Made by a program: the position numbers and the translations under genes
Shown: positions 13,146 to 23,375 of the stretch, in pieces
How the letters are laid out: every line of letters starts with the position of its first letter
Numbering within the stretch: position 1 is the stretch's first letter
DNA from: Schoenoplectus triqueter
Taxonomy: Eukaryota; Streptophyta; Magnoliopsida; Poales; Cyperaceae
DNA length: 32,456 nucleotides
NCBI GenBank assembly: GCA_964058805.1
Contig: CAXKVV010001389.1
Coordinates: 1 to 32,456, forward strand
Direction of reading: 5' to 3'
Notes under the pieces: generated by a model
Told to the model about the DNA's origin: nothing
Databases searched by the model: none
What the model saw: only the letters and a program-made list of their open reading frames with translations

Positions 13146-16100
13146 ACTCAAATAACTTGTTTAAACAGCAGTGTTTAAAGCCTCATGCTTATGTTTTGCG
13201 CAGAATTAGTATTGTAGAATGTTCATATTGAAGTATTAATTAGATAATATTTTAATAGGCATAATTAGGAGTGGTTATATTAATTTTCACTAAATTATGT
13301 GTAGTTATGGGGCCAAAAATGTTGAAATACTCAAATAACTTTTTTAAATAGCGGATTCTAATGCATCTTGCTTGTGTTTTGGGAATAAATAGTATCACGG
13401 AATATTCTTATCGAAGTGTTAATTGAACAACCTTATAATAGGCATAATTAGGAGTAATTATATTAATTTGTACGAAATTATATGTATTAATGGGGCCAAA
13501 AATTTTAAAAAAGTTAAACAACTTGTCTAAACAGCTGTTTTCGATGCACCTAGCTTATGTTTTGTGCCAAATTAGCGTCATAGAATATTCATATCGACGT
13601 TTTAATTAGATAATATTGTAATAGACATAATCAGGAGTAATTATATTAACTTGCACGAAATTATATGTAGTTATGCGGCAAAAAAATTGATAAACACAAT
13701 AAACTAGTTTAAACTGCTATTTTTTTAATGCATCTCACTTATGTTTTGTGCAAACTTATTGTCGTAGAATATTCATATCGAAGTATTAATTGGAAAATCT
13801 TCTAATAGGCAAATTAAGAGTAGTTATATTAATTTTTAGGAAATTATATGTAGTTATGAGACAATAGATTTTGAAAATCTTAAACAACTTGTTTAAACAA
13901 CACTTTCAAATGTATCTTATTTATGTTTTATGAAAAATTACTGTTGTAGGATATTCATATGGTAGTGTTAATTGGATAATCTTATAATAGGCATAATTAG
14001 GAGTAATTATATTAATTTGCGCGAAATTATGTGTAGTTAGGCAGCCAAAAAAAAAACTCAAACAACTCGTTTAAACGGCTGTTTTTAATGCATTTTACTT
14101 ATTTTTTATGCAAAATTCGTGTCGTAGAATGTTCATATCGAAGTGTTATTTGGATAATATTCTAATAAGCATAAGTAGGAGTAATTATATTAATTTTTAT
14201 GAAATTCTGTGTCGTTATGAGGCTAAATGTTATTATTATCTAAAATAACTTTTTTAAACAGCAATTTCTAATGTATCTCTCTTATATCTTATGAAAAATT
14301 AGTGTCCTACGATATTCATATCGAGGTGTTGATTTGACAATCTTATAATAGACATAGTTAGGAGTAGTTATATTAATTCGCTCGAAATTATTTGTTGTTT
14401 TGACGCAAAAAAATATTGAAAATCTTAGACAATTTGTTTAAACAACAGTTTCTAATGCATCTTACTTATATTTTGTGTAAAATTAGCATCATAGAATATT
14501 CACATCTAAGTTTCAATCGGACAATCATATAATAGGCCTAATTAGGAGTAATTATATTAATTTTTATGAAATTACATGTAGTTATGCGGCCAACAATTTA
14601 TAAAAACTCAAACAACTTGTTCGAACAACTGTTTTTAATGCATCTTAATTATGTTTTTGTGTAAAAATTGTGTAGCATAATGTTCATATCGAAGCCTTAA
14701 TTGGATAATCTTCTAATAGGTATAATTAGGAGTAACTATATTAATTTTCACGAAATTTATGTGTAATTATGAGTCAAAAAATGTTAAAAATCTTAAACTA
14801 CTTGTTCAAACAGAAGTTTCCAATATATGTTACTTATGTTTTATGAAAAAATAGTGTCGTAGGATATTCATATTGGTGTGCTAATTGGACAATCTTATAA
14901 TAGGCATAATTAGGCGTAATTATATCAATTTGCATGAAATTATGTGTACTTATGCGGCCAAAATTTTTGAAAAACACAAACAACTTGTTTAAGTAGCTGT
15001 TTTTAATGCATGCTACTTATGTCTTGTGCAAAATTAGTATCGTAGAATGTTCATATCCGAAGTGTTAATTGGCTAATATTTTAATAGGCATAATTAGGAG
15101 TAATTATATTAATTTTCACGAAATTATATGTAGTTATGAGGCCAAAACTGTTGAAAAACTTAATTTTTTTAAGTGGCAGTTTCTAGTGCATCTTACTTAT
15201 GTTTTGATGAAAAATAGTGCCCTAAAATATTAATTTTGAAGGGTTAATTGAACAATCTTATAATAGGCATAATTGAGAGTTATTATATTAATTTGCAACA
15301 AGTTATGTGTAGTTATGCGGCCAAAAATTTTCATAAGGCCAAACAACTAGATTAAACAGCAGTTTTTAACGCATCTTACATATGTTTTGTGCAATATCAG
15401 CGTTATAGAATATTCATATCGAAGTTTTAATTGGAAAATTTTATAATAGGCGTAACTAGGAGTTATTGTATTAATTTGTACGAAATTATATGTAGTTATG
15501 CGGCCAAAAATTATGATAAACTCAAAGAACTTGCTTAAACAACAGTTTTTAATGCATTTTACTTATGTTTCGCGCGAAATTAGCGTAGTGGAATATTCTT
15601 ATAGAAGTTTTAATAGGACAATCTTATAATAGGCATAATCATGAGTAATTATTTTAATTTGCACGAAATTATGTGTGGTTGTGCGGCCAAAATTTTTCAT
15701 AAAGCCAAACAACTTATTTGAACACCAGTTTTTAAAGCAGATTACTTATGTTTTCTGCAAAATTAGCGTTATAGAATATTCACATCGAAGTTTTTATTGG
15801 GCAACTTTATAATAGGCGTAATTAGTAGTGGTTATATTAATTTTTATGAAATTATGTGTAGTTATGAGGGCAAAAATATTAAAAACTCAAACAACTTTTT
15901 AAATAGCCGTTTATTATGCATCTTACTATTGCTTTGTGAAAAATTAGTATCGTAGAATATTCATATCAAACTGTTAATTGAAAAATCATATAAAAGACAT
16001 AATTAGAAGTAATTATAAAAATTATACGAAAATATTTGCAGTTATGCGGCCAAAAAAATTGAAAAGATCAAACAACTTGTTTAAACAGCAGCTTTTAATG

Positions 16101-16431
16101 CATCTTACTTATGTTTTGTGCAAAATTAGTGTTGTAGAATATTCGTATACAAGTTTTAATTGGAAAATCTTACAATAGGCTTATTTGGGAGTAATTATAT
16201 TAATTTATAAGAAATTATGTGTAGTTATGCAGCCAAAATTTTTAAAAAACTCGAATAACTTGTTTAAACAGCTGTTTTTAATGCATCTTACTTATGTTTT
16301 GTGCAAAATTAGTGTCGTATAATATTCACGTCGAAGTTTTAATTAGAAGAACTTATAATAGGCATGCTTAGGAGTAACTAAATTAATTCATAAGAAATTA
16401 TGTGTAATTATGCGGCCAAAAATTTTAAAAA
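13146..16431. repeat. HOR copy 5 (3286 bp)
   Basis: This complete 18-monomer unit shares the monomer 15/16 variants of copy 4. Private changes are CTCAAATAACTTG at its very start (others CTCAAACAACTTG) and GATAATATTGTAATAG in monomer 3 (others GATAATCTTG). Confidence 0.95.
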
Positions 16432-18663
16432 ACTCAAACAACTTGTTTAAACAGCAGTGTTTAAAGCCTCATGCTTATGTTTTGCGCAGAATTAGTATTG
16501 TAGAATGTTCATATTGAAGTATTAATTAGATAATATTTTAATAGGCATAATTAGGAGTGGTTATATTAATTTTCACTAAATTATGTGTAGTTATGGGGCC
16601 AAAAATGTTGAAATACTCAAATAACTTTTTTAAATAGCGGATTCTAATGCATCTTGCTTGTGTTTTGGGAATAAATAGTATCACGGAATATTCTTATCGA
16701 AGTTTTAATTGAACAACCTTATAATAGGCATAATTAGGAGTAATTATATTAATTTGTACGAAATTATATGTATTAATGGGGCCAAAAATTTTAAAAAAGT
16801 TAAACAACTTGTCTAAACAGCTGTTTTCGATGCACCTAGCTTATGTTTTGTGCCAAATTAGCGTCATAGAATATTCATATCGACGTTTTAATTAGATAAT
16901 CTTGTAATAGACATAATCAGGAGTAATTATATTAACTTGCACGAAATTATATGTAGTTATGCGGCAAAAAAATTGATAAACACAATAAACTAGTTTAAAC
17001 TGCTATTTTTTTAATGCATCTCACTTATGTTTTGTGCAAACTTATTGTCGTAGAATATTCATATCGAAGTATTAATTGGAAAATCTTCTAATAGGCAAAT
17101 TAAGAGTAGTTATATTAATTTTTAGGAAATTATATGTAGTTATGAGACAATAGATTTTGAAAATCTTAAACAACTTGTTTAAACAACACTTTCAAATGTA
17201 TCTTATTTATGTTTTATGAAAAATTACTGTTGTAGGATATTCATATGGTAGTGTTAATTGGATAATCTTATAATAGGCATAATTAGGAGTAATTATATTA
17301 ATTTGCGCGAAATTATGTGTAGTTAGGCAGCCAAAAAAAAACTCAAACAACTCGTTTAAACGGCTGTTTTTAATGCATTTTACTTATTTTTTATGCAAAA
17401 TTCGTGTCGTAGAATGTTCATATCGAAGTGTTATTTAGATAATATTCTAATAAGCATAAGTAGGAGTAATTATATTAATTTTTATGAAATTCTGTGTCGT
17501 TATGAGGCTAAATGTTATTATTATCTAAAATAACTTTTTTAAACAGCAATTTCTAATGTATCTCTCTTATATCTTATGAAAAATTAGTGTCCTACGATAT
17601 TCATATCGAGGTGTTGATTTGACAATTTTATAATAGACATAGTTTGGAGTAGTTATATTAATTCGCTCGAAATTATTTGTTGTTTTGACGCAAAAAAATA
17701 TTGAAAATCTTAGACAATTTGTTTAAACAAAAGTTTTTAATGCATCTTACTTATATTTTGTGTAAAATTAGCATCATAGAATATTCACATCTAAGTTTCA
17801 ATCGGACAATCATATAATAGGCCTAATTAGGAGTAATTATATTAATTTTTATGAAATTACATGTAGTTATGCGGCCAACAATTTATAAAAACTCAAACAA
17901 CTTGTTCGAACAACTGTTTTTAATGCATCTTAATTATGTTTTTGTGTAAAAATTGTGTAGTATAATGTTCATATCGAAGCCTTAATTGGATAATCTTCTA
18001 ATAGGTATAATTAGGAGTAACTATATTAATTTTCACGAAATTTATGTGTAATTATGAGTCAAAAAATGTTAAAAATCTTAAACTACTTGTTCAAACAGAA
18101 GTTTCCAATATATGTTACTTATGTTTTATGAAAAAATAGTGTCGTAGGATATTCATATTGATGTGCTAATTGGACAATCTTATAATAGGCATAATTAGGC
18201 GTAATTATATCAATTTGCATGAAATTATGTGTACTTATGCGGCCAAAATTTTTGAAAAACACAAACAACTTGTTTAAGTAGCTGTTTTTAATGCATGCTA
18301 CTTATGTCTTGTGCAAAATTAGTATCGTAGAATGTTCATATCCGAAGTGTTAATTGGCTAATATTTTAATAGACATAATTAGGAGTAATTATATTAATTT
18401 TTACGAAATTATATATAGTTATGAGGCCAAAACTGTTGAAAAACTTAACTTTTTTAAGTGGCAGTTTCTAATGTATCTTACTTATGTTTTGATGAAAAAT
18501 AGTGCCCTAAAATATTAATTTTGAAGGGTTAAATGAACAATATTATAATAGGCATAATTGAGAGTTATTATATTAATTTGCAACAAGTTATGTGTAGTTA
18601 TGCGGCCAAAAATTTTCATAAGGCCAAACAACTAGATTAAACAGCAGTTTTTAACGCATCTTA
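16432..18663. repeat. HOR copy 6, partial (monomers 1 to start of 13)
   Basis: This unit follows the HOR order through monomer 12 and breaks off inside monomer 13, just after AACGCATCTTA at about 18661-18664. There the sequence jumps to the end of a monomer 4. It carries more single-base changes than copies 1-5, growing toward the break, for example at 17437, 17627, 17961, 18161, 18373, 18402 and 18415. Most of these are G to A or C to T. Confidence 0.93.
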
Positions 18664-19750
18664 TGTTAATTTTTAGAAAATTATATGTAGTTATGAGATA
18701 ATAGATTTTGAAAATCTTAAACAACAATTTCAAATGTATCTTATTTATATTTTATGAAAAATTATTGTTATAGGAAATTCATATTGTAGTGTTAATTGAA
18801 CAATCTTATAATAGACATAATTATGAGTAATTATATTAATTTGCTCCAAATTATGTGTAGTTAGGCTGTTAAAAATAAAAAAAACTTAAATAACTTGTTT
18901 AAACAGTTGTTTTTAATGCATCTTATTTATTTTTTTGCAAAATCCTTTCGTAAAATGTTCATATCGAAGTGTTATTTGGATAATATTCTAATAATCATAA
19001 GTAAGAGTAATTATATTAATTTTTATGAAATTATGTGTCGTTATGAGGCTAAATGTTATTATTATCTAAAATAACTTTTTTAAACAACAATTTCTAATAT
19101 ATCTCTCTTATATCTTATGAAAAATTAGTGTCCTACGATTTTCATATCGAAGTGTTTATTTGACAGTCTTATAATAGACATAGTTAAGAGTAATTATATT
19201 AATTCGCTCGAAATTATTTGTTGTTTTGACGCAAAAAATATTGAAAATCTTAGACAATTTGTTTAAACCACAGTTTCTAATGCATCTTACTTATATTTTA
19301 TGTAAAATTAACATCATAGAATATTCAAATCTAAGTTTCAATTGGACAATCATATAATAGGCATAATTATGAGTAATTATATTAATTTTTATGAAATTAC
19401 ATGTAGTTATACGGCCAACAATTTATAAAAACTCAAACAATTTGTTCGAACAACTGTTTTTAATGCATATTAATTATGTTTTTGTGTAAAAATTGTGTAG
19501 TACAATGTTCATATCGAAGTCTTAATTAGATAATCATCTAATAGATATAATTAGAAATAATTATATTAATTTTCACGAAATTTATGTGTAATTATAAGTC
19601 AAAAAATGTTAACAATCTTAAACTACTTGTTCAAACAGAAATTTCTAATATATGTTACTTATATTTTATGAAAAATTAGTGTAATGGGATATTCATATTG
19701 ATGTGTTAATTGTATAATCTTATAATAGACATAATTATTTGTACTTATGC
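18664..19750. repeat. Decayed array edge, monomers end-of-4 to 10 in HOR order
   Basis: After the break the sequence continues as the end of monomer 4, then monomer 5 (from about 18714), 6 (about 18883), 7 (about 19063), 8 (about 19247), 9 (about 19431) and part of 10 (about 19614). These are in the same order as in the HOR but with several percent substitutions and small indels. Monomer 5 has lost 13 bases between two AACAAC copies (near 18723). Monomer 10 has an internal deletion of about 36 bp between two AATTA copies near 19735. Satellite similarity ends with GTACTTATGC at 19750; the next base is unrelated. Confidence 0.9.
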
Positions 19751-20057
19751 AACAGAAAGCAGCAGTTGCAACGCGAAAACTAACACAAATGGTTGAACTT
19801 TACAAGAACGAGTGTTTACATGTCACACGAAATGCTGTAACATTTCCACAAAGGCATTCATCACCAATTTAAATACAGTTTCTCCAAAGGAACCACTTTG
19901 GGCAAGATGAAAAAAAAAAACAAAAACAAATAAGCTGTGTTACAGAGGTGGTGGTGCATGTTTAAAATGCACAGCCTTGATACAAACAGGTTTATGACAT
20001 GCACTATCAGACACATTTGCAGTACATAAACCTCAGTGCCAAACATATATAACCTTG
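19751..20057 (-). other. 3' flank / probable 3' UTR of the F-box gene
   Basis: This unique sequence lies between the satellite edge and the F-box stop codon. On the gene strand it is the 3' side of the transcript. I see no canonical AATAAA signal on the minus strand, though plant signals are often degenerate. A T-rich run on the gene strand (complement of the A run at 19910-19929) is present. The polyadenylation site must lie here or inside the satellite. Confidence 0.5.
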
Positions 20058-21539
20058 CTACCATGCTACACCCGGCCTCAAAACCTCCAGACCCATTTCA
20101 GTTGCATGCCCATACCACTTCACATCCTTTGGTGCTGGCCAGCAAGGAGGTACCAAGACCTGCCAGCTCCTGTCTCTCACATCAAACAACAGGACCTTAT
20201 TAGTCAAAGAATTGTGCAAACAAACCAACCCGGCTCGATCCACCGCCTTAAAATAATACAACCAACAGCAACTGCCTGTGAAATCCTCAAATACCTCCTC
20301 CACTTCAGACAAAATGGAGATTTCCCTCCACTCAGGAGACTCACGGTTCTCACCCAAATCAAGCTTAAGAACCCTTATTGCAGTTATAACCCCCAAAGCC
20401 TCAAAACCCGCAATCAAATATATGTTCTGATCATAGGAGAATATGTGTGAGGACGTCATATTCTCTGGCATGGGTATAATAAACTTCCATCTATGGGAGA
20501 TCAGATCAAATTGTAAAAGCTGATCTGGCAAGTAGGCATGCACATACAATGACCTGTTCATCAGTGCTGTGTTACCTAGTACTACAAACTGGCTGTGAAT
20601 TTCACCAGCTGGGATCCATTTCCCATGTCTAGAGTCATATACCTAAAATATTTGATTTACAAGACAATTTAAAGGGATTAGTGCCTGTTTTTACAGTAGT
20701 TAATCTTTGAATTTTTTTTTTCTGCCTATTGTCTTATCCAACTCAAACTGTTATGGGCCTAACTACGCAAGTCATGTTTAAAATGAGAGCAAGTTAATTC
20801 AAATTGAAACTCAAATTACAGAATCACCAAACTGAACAGCAATTACAAGTAGGTCCTGAAATTTAGGATATTTGAAGAAATTATAGTTGAGTGAGCCTCA
20901 ATTGCCCAAGTAACAACATAATTAGCCCCAATAGCAGATGAAATATTCGAAGGAGCACATTCTGGAAATAAAATCCGATAGAAATTTTACCTGAGAAAAA
21001 ACCCCGTACTTCCAGGAGCTGGCAGCAACAATCTTGAAATGATCAGACGGGCAAGGAGGAGCCACGTCAGCATCAGGGATGATAGCCAGGACGTACGGAT
21101 CTCCAACGGAGATCATGGGAGGGATCTCCTGAGGAGGGAGACGGGAGAACATCCGCATGGCGACGAGCATCTGACCATTTTCGGGTCCAGCAGGATGAGA
21201 GGTGGAGACGGCGAGGGAGGAGAAGGTGGCAAAGGGGTGGGAAAGGGAGAGAGGGGAGTGTGAGGGAAGAGGGAGGAGGCGCCAGCGTCGGGAGGAAGGA
21301 TGGAAGGAGAGGAGGGAGGAGAAGGGAGGGGAGGCAGGGGCGAAGAGGAGGAAGAAGAGGTCAGGCGGAGGAGAAGGGAAGGTGGGGGAACGGAGGAGGC
21401 GGAGGAAGGAACGGGAGACGGAGAGGAGGGGGAGAAGGTAGGAGACAGGGAGGAGAGAGAGGATTCTCTCTTGGAGGTCGATCGGGAGGGAAAGGAAAGG
21501 GAAGGGGAACGCAGCTGGGTCGGAGCCGGAGGAGCACAT
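20058..21539 (-). CDS. F-box / kelch-type protein, two exons
   Basis: Exon 1 is 21539..20991 (183 codons). The intron is 20990..20643 (donor CAG|GTAAAA, acceptor TTTTAG|GTATAT). Exon 2 is 20642..20058, ending in TGA. Both joins are phase 0, giving 377 residues. An F-box spans about residues 15-54 (FLSLPIDLQERILSLLP, then SVSRSFLRLLRSPTF). The C-terminal half has kelch/galactose-oxidase-like blades, with pieces such as KWIPAGEI, LLQFDLISHRWKFI and VLLFDVRDRSWQVL. F-box proteins of this class are substrate adaptors of SCF ubiquitin ligases; the substrate cannot be read from the sequence. The frame stays open a few codons upstream of 21539, but this is the first ATG. It may belong to the group of Arabidopsis At3g24760 (tentative, from memory). 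Exon 1 is very C+T rich on the coding strand and encodes a Pro/Ser/Leu-rich linker. Confidence 0.88.
20643..20990 (-). other. Intron of the F-box gene
   Basis: This is a 348-bp AT-rich intron. On the gene strand it begins GTAAAATTTC and ends AAATATTTTAG. Removing it joins two open frames in phase 0 and restores a continuous F-box to kelch reading frame. Nothing else is recognisable inside it. Confidence 0.85.
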
Positions 21540-21984
21540 TCTCAAATCAACTCTCAATCAATGAAAAGGAACGGCGTCAGCGGAGTGAAAAGTTATACCG
21601 CTCTCTGGACTCTGGTGACATGGATTCAAATTGCACCCGCCTGCAATTACTGAGGTAACAGTAGTATAGAATAGTACTCTCTTTCTCTTAGGACTTTTAA
21701 ATGCAAATACTGATTTGCATTCAAATATATGGGCCGTTAACTTTCAATCCGCAGAAAAGCCCAGTAATGAATCTGTGCGAAGCTTGTACATTTGTTTGAA
21801 CCATCCTAAATTCCTTTTCGGACATTTATTAACCGAGTGGAGATATCGTGAGACCTTCTGTGAGTCAAAAAAACATATTAAATTATCTCGAAATTTTAAT
21901 TTATCATTCTCATTAAATTATTTATATAAAAATTTTTTTATATGCAAAAATTTGAAGTGTTTTGAGATTTTTAAGTCACAGTTT
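21540..21984 (-). promoter_or_regulatory. F-box 5' flank with two Site II-like elements
   Basis: This is the region between the F-box ATG and the end of the ARM frame. It holds TGGGCC at 21730-21735 and AGCCCA (TGGGCT on the other strand) at 21758-21763, about 190-220 bp before the start codon. Paired TGGGCY (Site II) elements are common in promoters of constitutively expressed plant genes. The part from about 21860 to 21984 is very AT-rich. Assigning these sites to the F-box promoter is inference. Confidence 0.45.
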
Positions 21985-23343
21985 TCAATTTTTTAAAATG
22001 ATGACAGAAGCTGCCGCTTGTTGTGCACCGAGCGAACCATCTTGCAATACATGTGTCAAGCACGGCAATAAACCTAGTGACAGGAGACTATCCACAGGCA
22101 CTGAATTAGCCAAATTTCTCAATGCAACTACTGCCGATTCCTGAGGTGACGGGCTGTCGAGGTAGGTCAATAGACTCTTTAACCCGCCTTCAGAGACGAC
22201 CAATTGTTGTAAATTGTCATTGCTGGCTGTTAGATTTTGCAAGCGCTCAGCTGCATACTCCTTTGAAACCAGAACAGCACCACAATCGAGTAAATTAATC
22301 ATGACTCTCACTATCCCCTCTTCAGCCAATGATTGTCTCACCTCAGGCGCTGCTGAGAAATTCTTGAGTGTACAAGCAGCTGCTGATTGAATGGTTGGAT
22401 CACCGGTCTGGCAAATGTCAATCAATGGGCTGACACCACCATGGCCAACAATGACATGAGCAGTGTCAGTGTACATGGATAGCCTCTGGAGTGTTATCAC
22501 AGCCTTTTCCCGGCTGAGTAGGCTGCCAGATTCTGCTAGCCTGATCAGAGGTGGAAGCACACCTTCAGATACAAGCAAAGTGTCACAGCACCCTGTCTCG
22601 GCCAGGAGGCAAATCACCGTGGCAGCTTTCTCTCTAACTTTAGGCACACTAGAAGTGAGGAATTGAATAATAGCCGAAATGCTGCTTCGGCTGATAACTG
22701 GAAGCACACTCTTCTCATCTTCCCTGATAACATCTAAAAGACTATCCAAGGCACGGTGCTTTGCCTCCGCATCCCCAATTTGCAACCTAGCTAGCAATTC
22801 CCACACATTCATTTGCTGAGGAGGTATCACCAGTGCAGATGCCGGCAGTAGCACTGGTACAGTTGCATCACTGAGTACACCTGTCTTCACAAGAAGTGCA
22901 CAGTCACGAAGAGTGAGGTAAAGTTTCCCAGCCAGCGAGTCGAGATCACTCTGCATCTGGAGTTTCCTGATTTGTACTGGATCATGGGACCCGCATTGCT
23001 CGGCAAGGCCAATTGCCTCAGAGAGTGTGCATGTCATCGACTCGAGAAGTTCTCGACAGAGATTGTTTTTCAAGAAGCAGAGGTGAGTGGTAAGTTCAGA
23101 TAGAGAGGTAGGGACACGATCTAGCTTGGAAATTATTGATTTCCAACGACCAAGAAAGCCAGTGGTGGCGCGTGCCCTCTCAACTGCAGTGGGGATCAGT
23201 TGCCGGGCATGAGCCAGCCAGTGATCAGCTGATAACTTGGGTTCGGTAACGGGTTTCAGGTTGTCTGTCATGGATCCAGCAATTTGGGCTTCTTGATCGG
23301 ACAAGACAGTAAGGTAGTGTGATTTGAGAGAGAGAGAGAGCAT
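21985..23343 (-). CDS. ARM-repeat protein, apparently C-terminally truncated
   Basis: This is an uninterrupted 452-codon frame. Residues about 40-150 form a helical N-terminal region typical of a plant ARM-only group (FLGRWKSIISKLDRVP, then a CFLKNNLC motif). Residues about 175-450 are armadillo repeats, recognisable from pieces such as GGVSPLIDICQTGDP, AACTLKNFSA, EGGLKSLLTYLDSPSP and VVALRNLAN. Such proteins are protein-interaction scaffolds; no U-box is present. The last repeat breaks off after AQQAAASVI and is followed only by ILKN and a stop. Relatives I know of run roughly 100 residues further, so the 3' end seems lost at about 22000. The first ATG (23343) lies in a CT repeat; the in-frame ATG at 23271 (residue 25) may be the real start. 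The frame is otherwise intact, so truncation may be recent, or the short protein may be kept. A very late intron is a less likely alternative. Confidence 0.75.
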   Translation of the reverse strand: MLSLSLKSHYLTVLSDQEAQIAGSMTDNLKPVTEPKLSADHWLAHARQLIPTAVERARATTGFLGRWKSIISKLDRVPTSLSELTTHLCFLKNNLCRELLESMTCTLSEAIGLAEQCGSHDPVQIRKLQMQSDLDSLAGKLYLTLRDCALLVKTGVLSDATVPVLLPASALVIPPQQMNVWELLARLQIGDAEAKHRALDSLLDVIREDEKSVLPVISRSSISAIIQFLTSSVPKVREKAATVICLLAETGCCDTLLVSEGVLPPLIRLAESGSLLSREKAVITLQRLSMYTDTAHVIVGHGGVSPLIDICQTGDPTIQSAAACTLKNFSAAPEVRQSLAEEGIVRVMINLLDCGAVLVSKEYAAERLQNLTASNDNLQQLVVSEGGLKSLLTYLDSPSPQESAVVALRNLANSVPVDSLLSLGLLPCLTHVLQDGSLGAQQAAASVIILKN

Positions 23344-23375
23344 AATGTACTTAGTCCAAAATTTAAATTAATTTC

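Larger units (their letters stand above)
1..19750. repeat. AT-rich satellite array with 18-monomer higher-order repeat
   Basis: The whole stretch is built from tandem monomers of about 180-185 bp. Each carries the blocks TTCATATCGAAG, TAATAGGCATAATTAGGAGT, GAAATTATGTGTAGTTATG and CGGCCAAAA. The same start sequence (ACTCAAACAACTTG, or a one-base variant) recurs at 1, 3288, 6574, 9860, 13146 and 16432, giving an HOR of 3287, 3286, 3286, 3286 and 3286 bp. In the first copy monomers begin near 1, 183, 368, 549, 731, 910, 1093, 1277, 1459, 1646, 1828, 2011, 2191, 2374, 2558, 2739, 2922 and 3105, so there are 18. Neighbouring monomers differ clearly, while HOR copies are almost identical. The array runs off the left edge. 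No open frame in it looks coding. The monomer length is that of many plant centromeric satellites, but subtelomeric or interstitial arrays can look the same. I do not recognise the family. Confidence 0.97.

Noticed and set aside
15978..16178. A 66-codon open frame inside the satellite
   Set aside because: It starts and ends within monomers 16-18 of copy 5. Equivalent sequence in other HOR copies is not kept open, so it is a chance frame in AT-rich repeats.
1..19750. Regularly spaced repeats suggesting a CRISPR array
   Set aside because: The period is about 182 bp with no unique spacers; the whole unit repeats. The context is a plant nuclear genome with introns, so it is a satellite.
19861..20064. 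Minus-strand open frame of 67 codons next to the satellite
   Set aside because: It lies in the 3' flank of the F-box gene, has a low-complexity hydrophobic tail from the A run and no family resemblance.
20055..20450. Plus-strand open frame of 131 codons
   Set aside because: It is the antisense of F-box exon 2, which has clear F-box/kelch family similarity and matching splice sites.
21039..21658. Several overlapping plus-strand frames rich in Arg, Glu and Gly
   Set aside because: They are the antisense of the C+T-rich F-box exon 1; the low-complexity composition is a product of the purine tract.
22463..22666. Plus-strand frame inside the ARM gene
   Set aside because: It is antisense to well-conserved ARM repeats.
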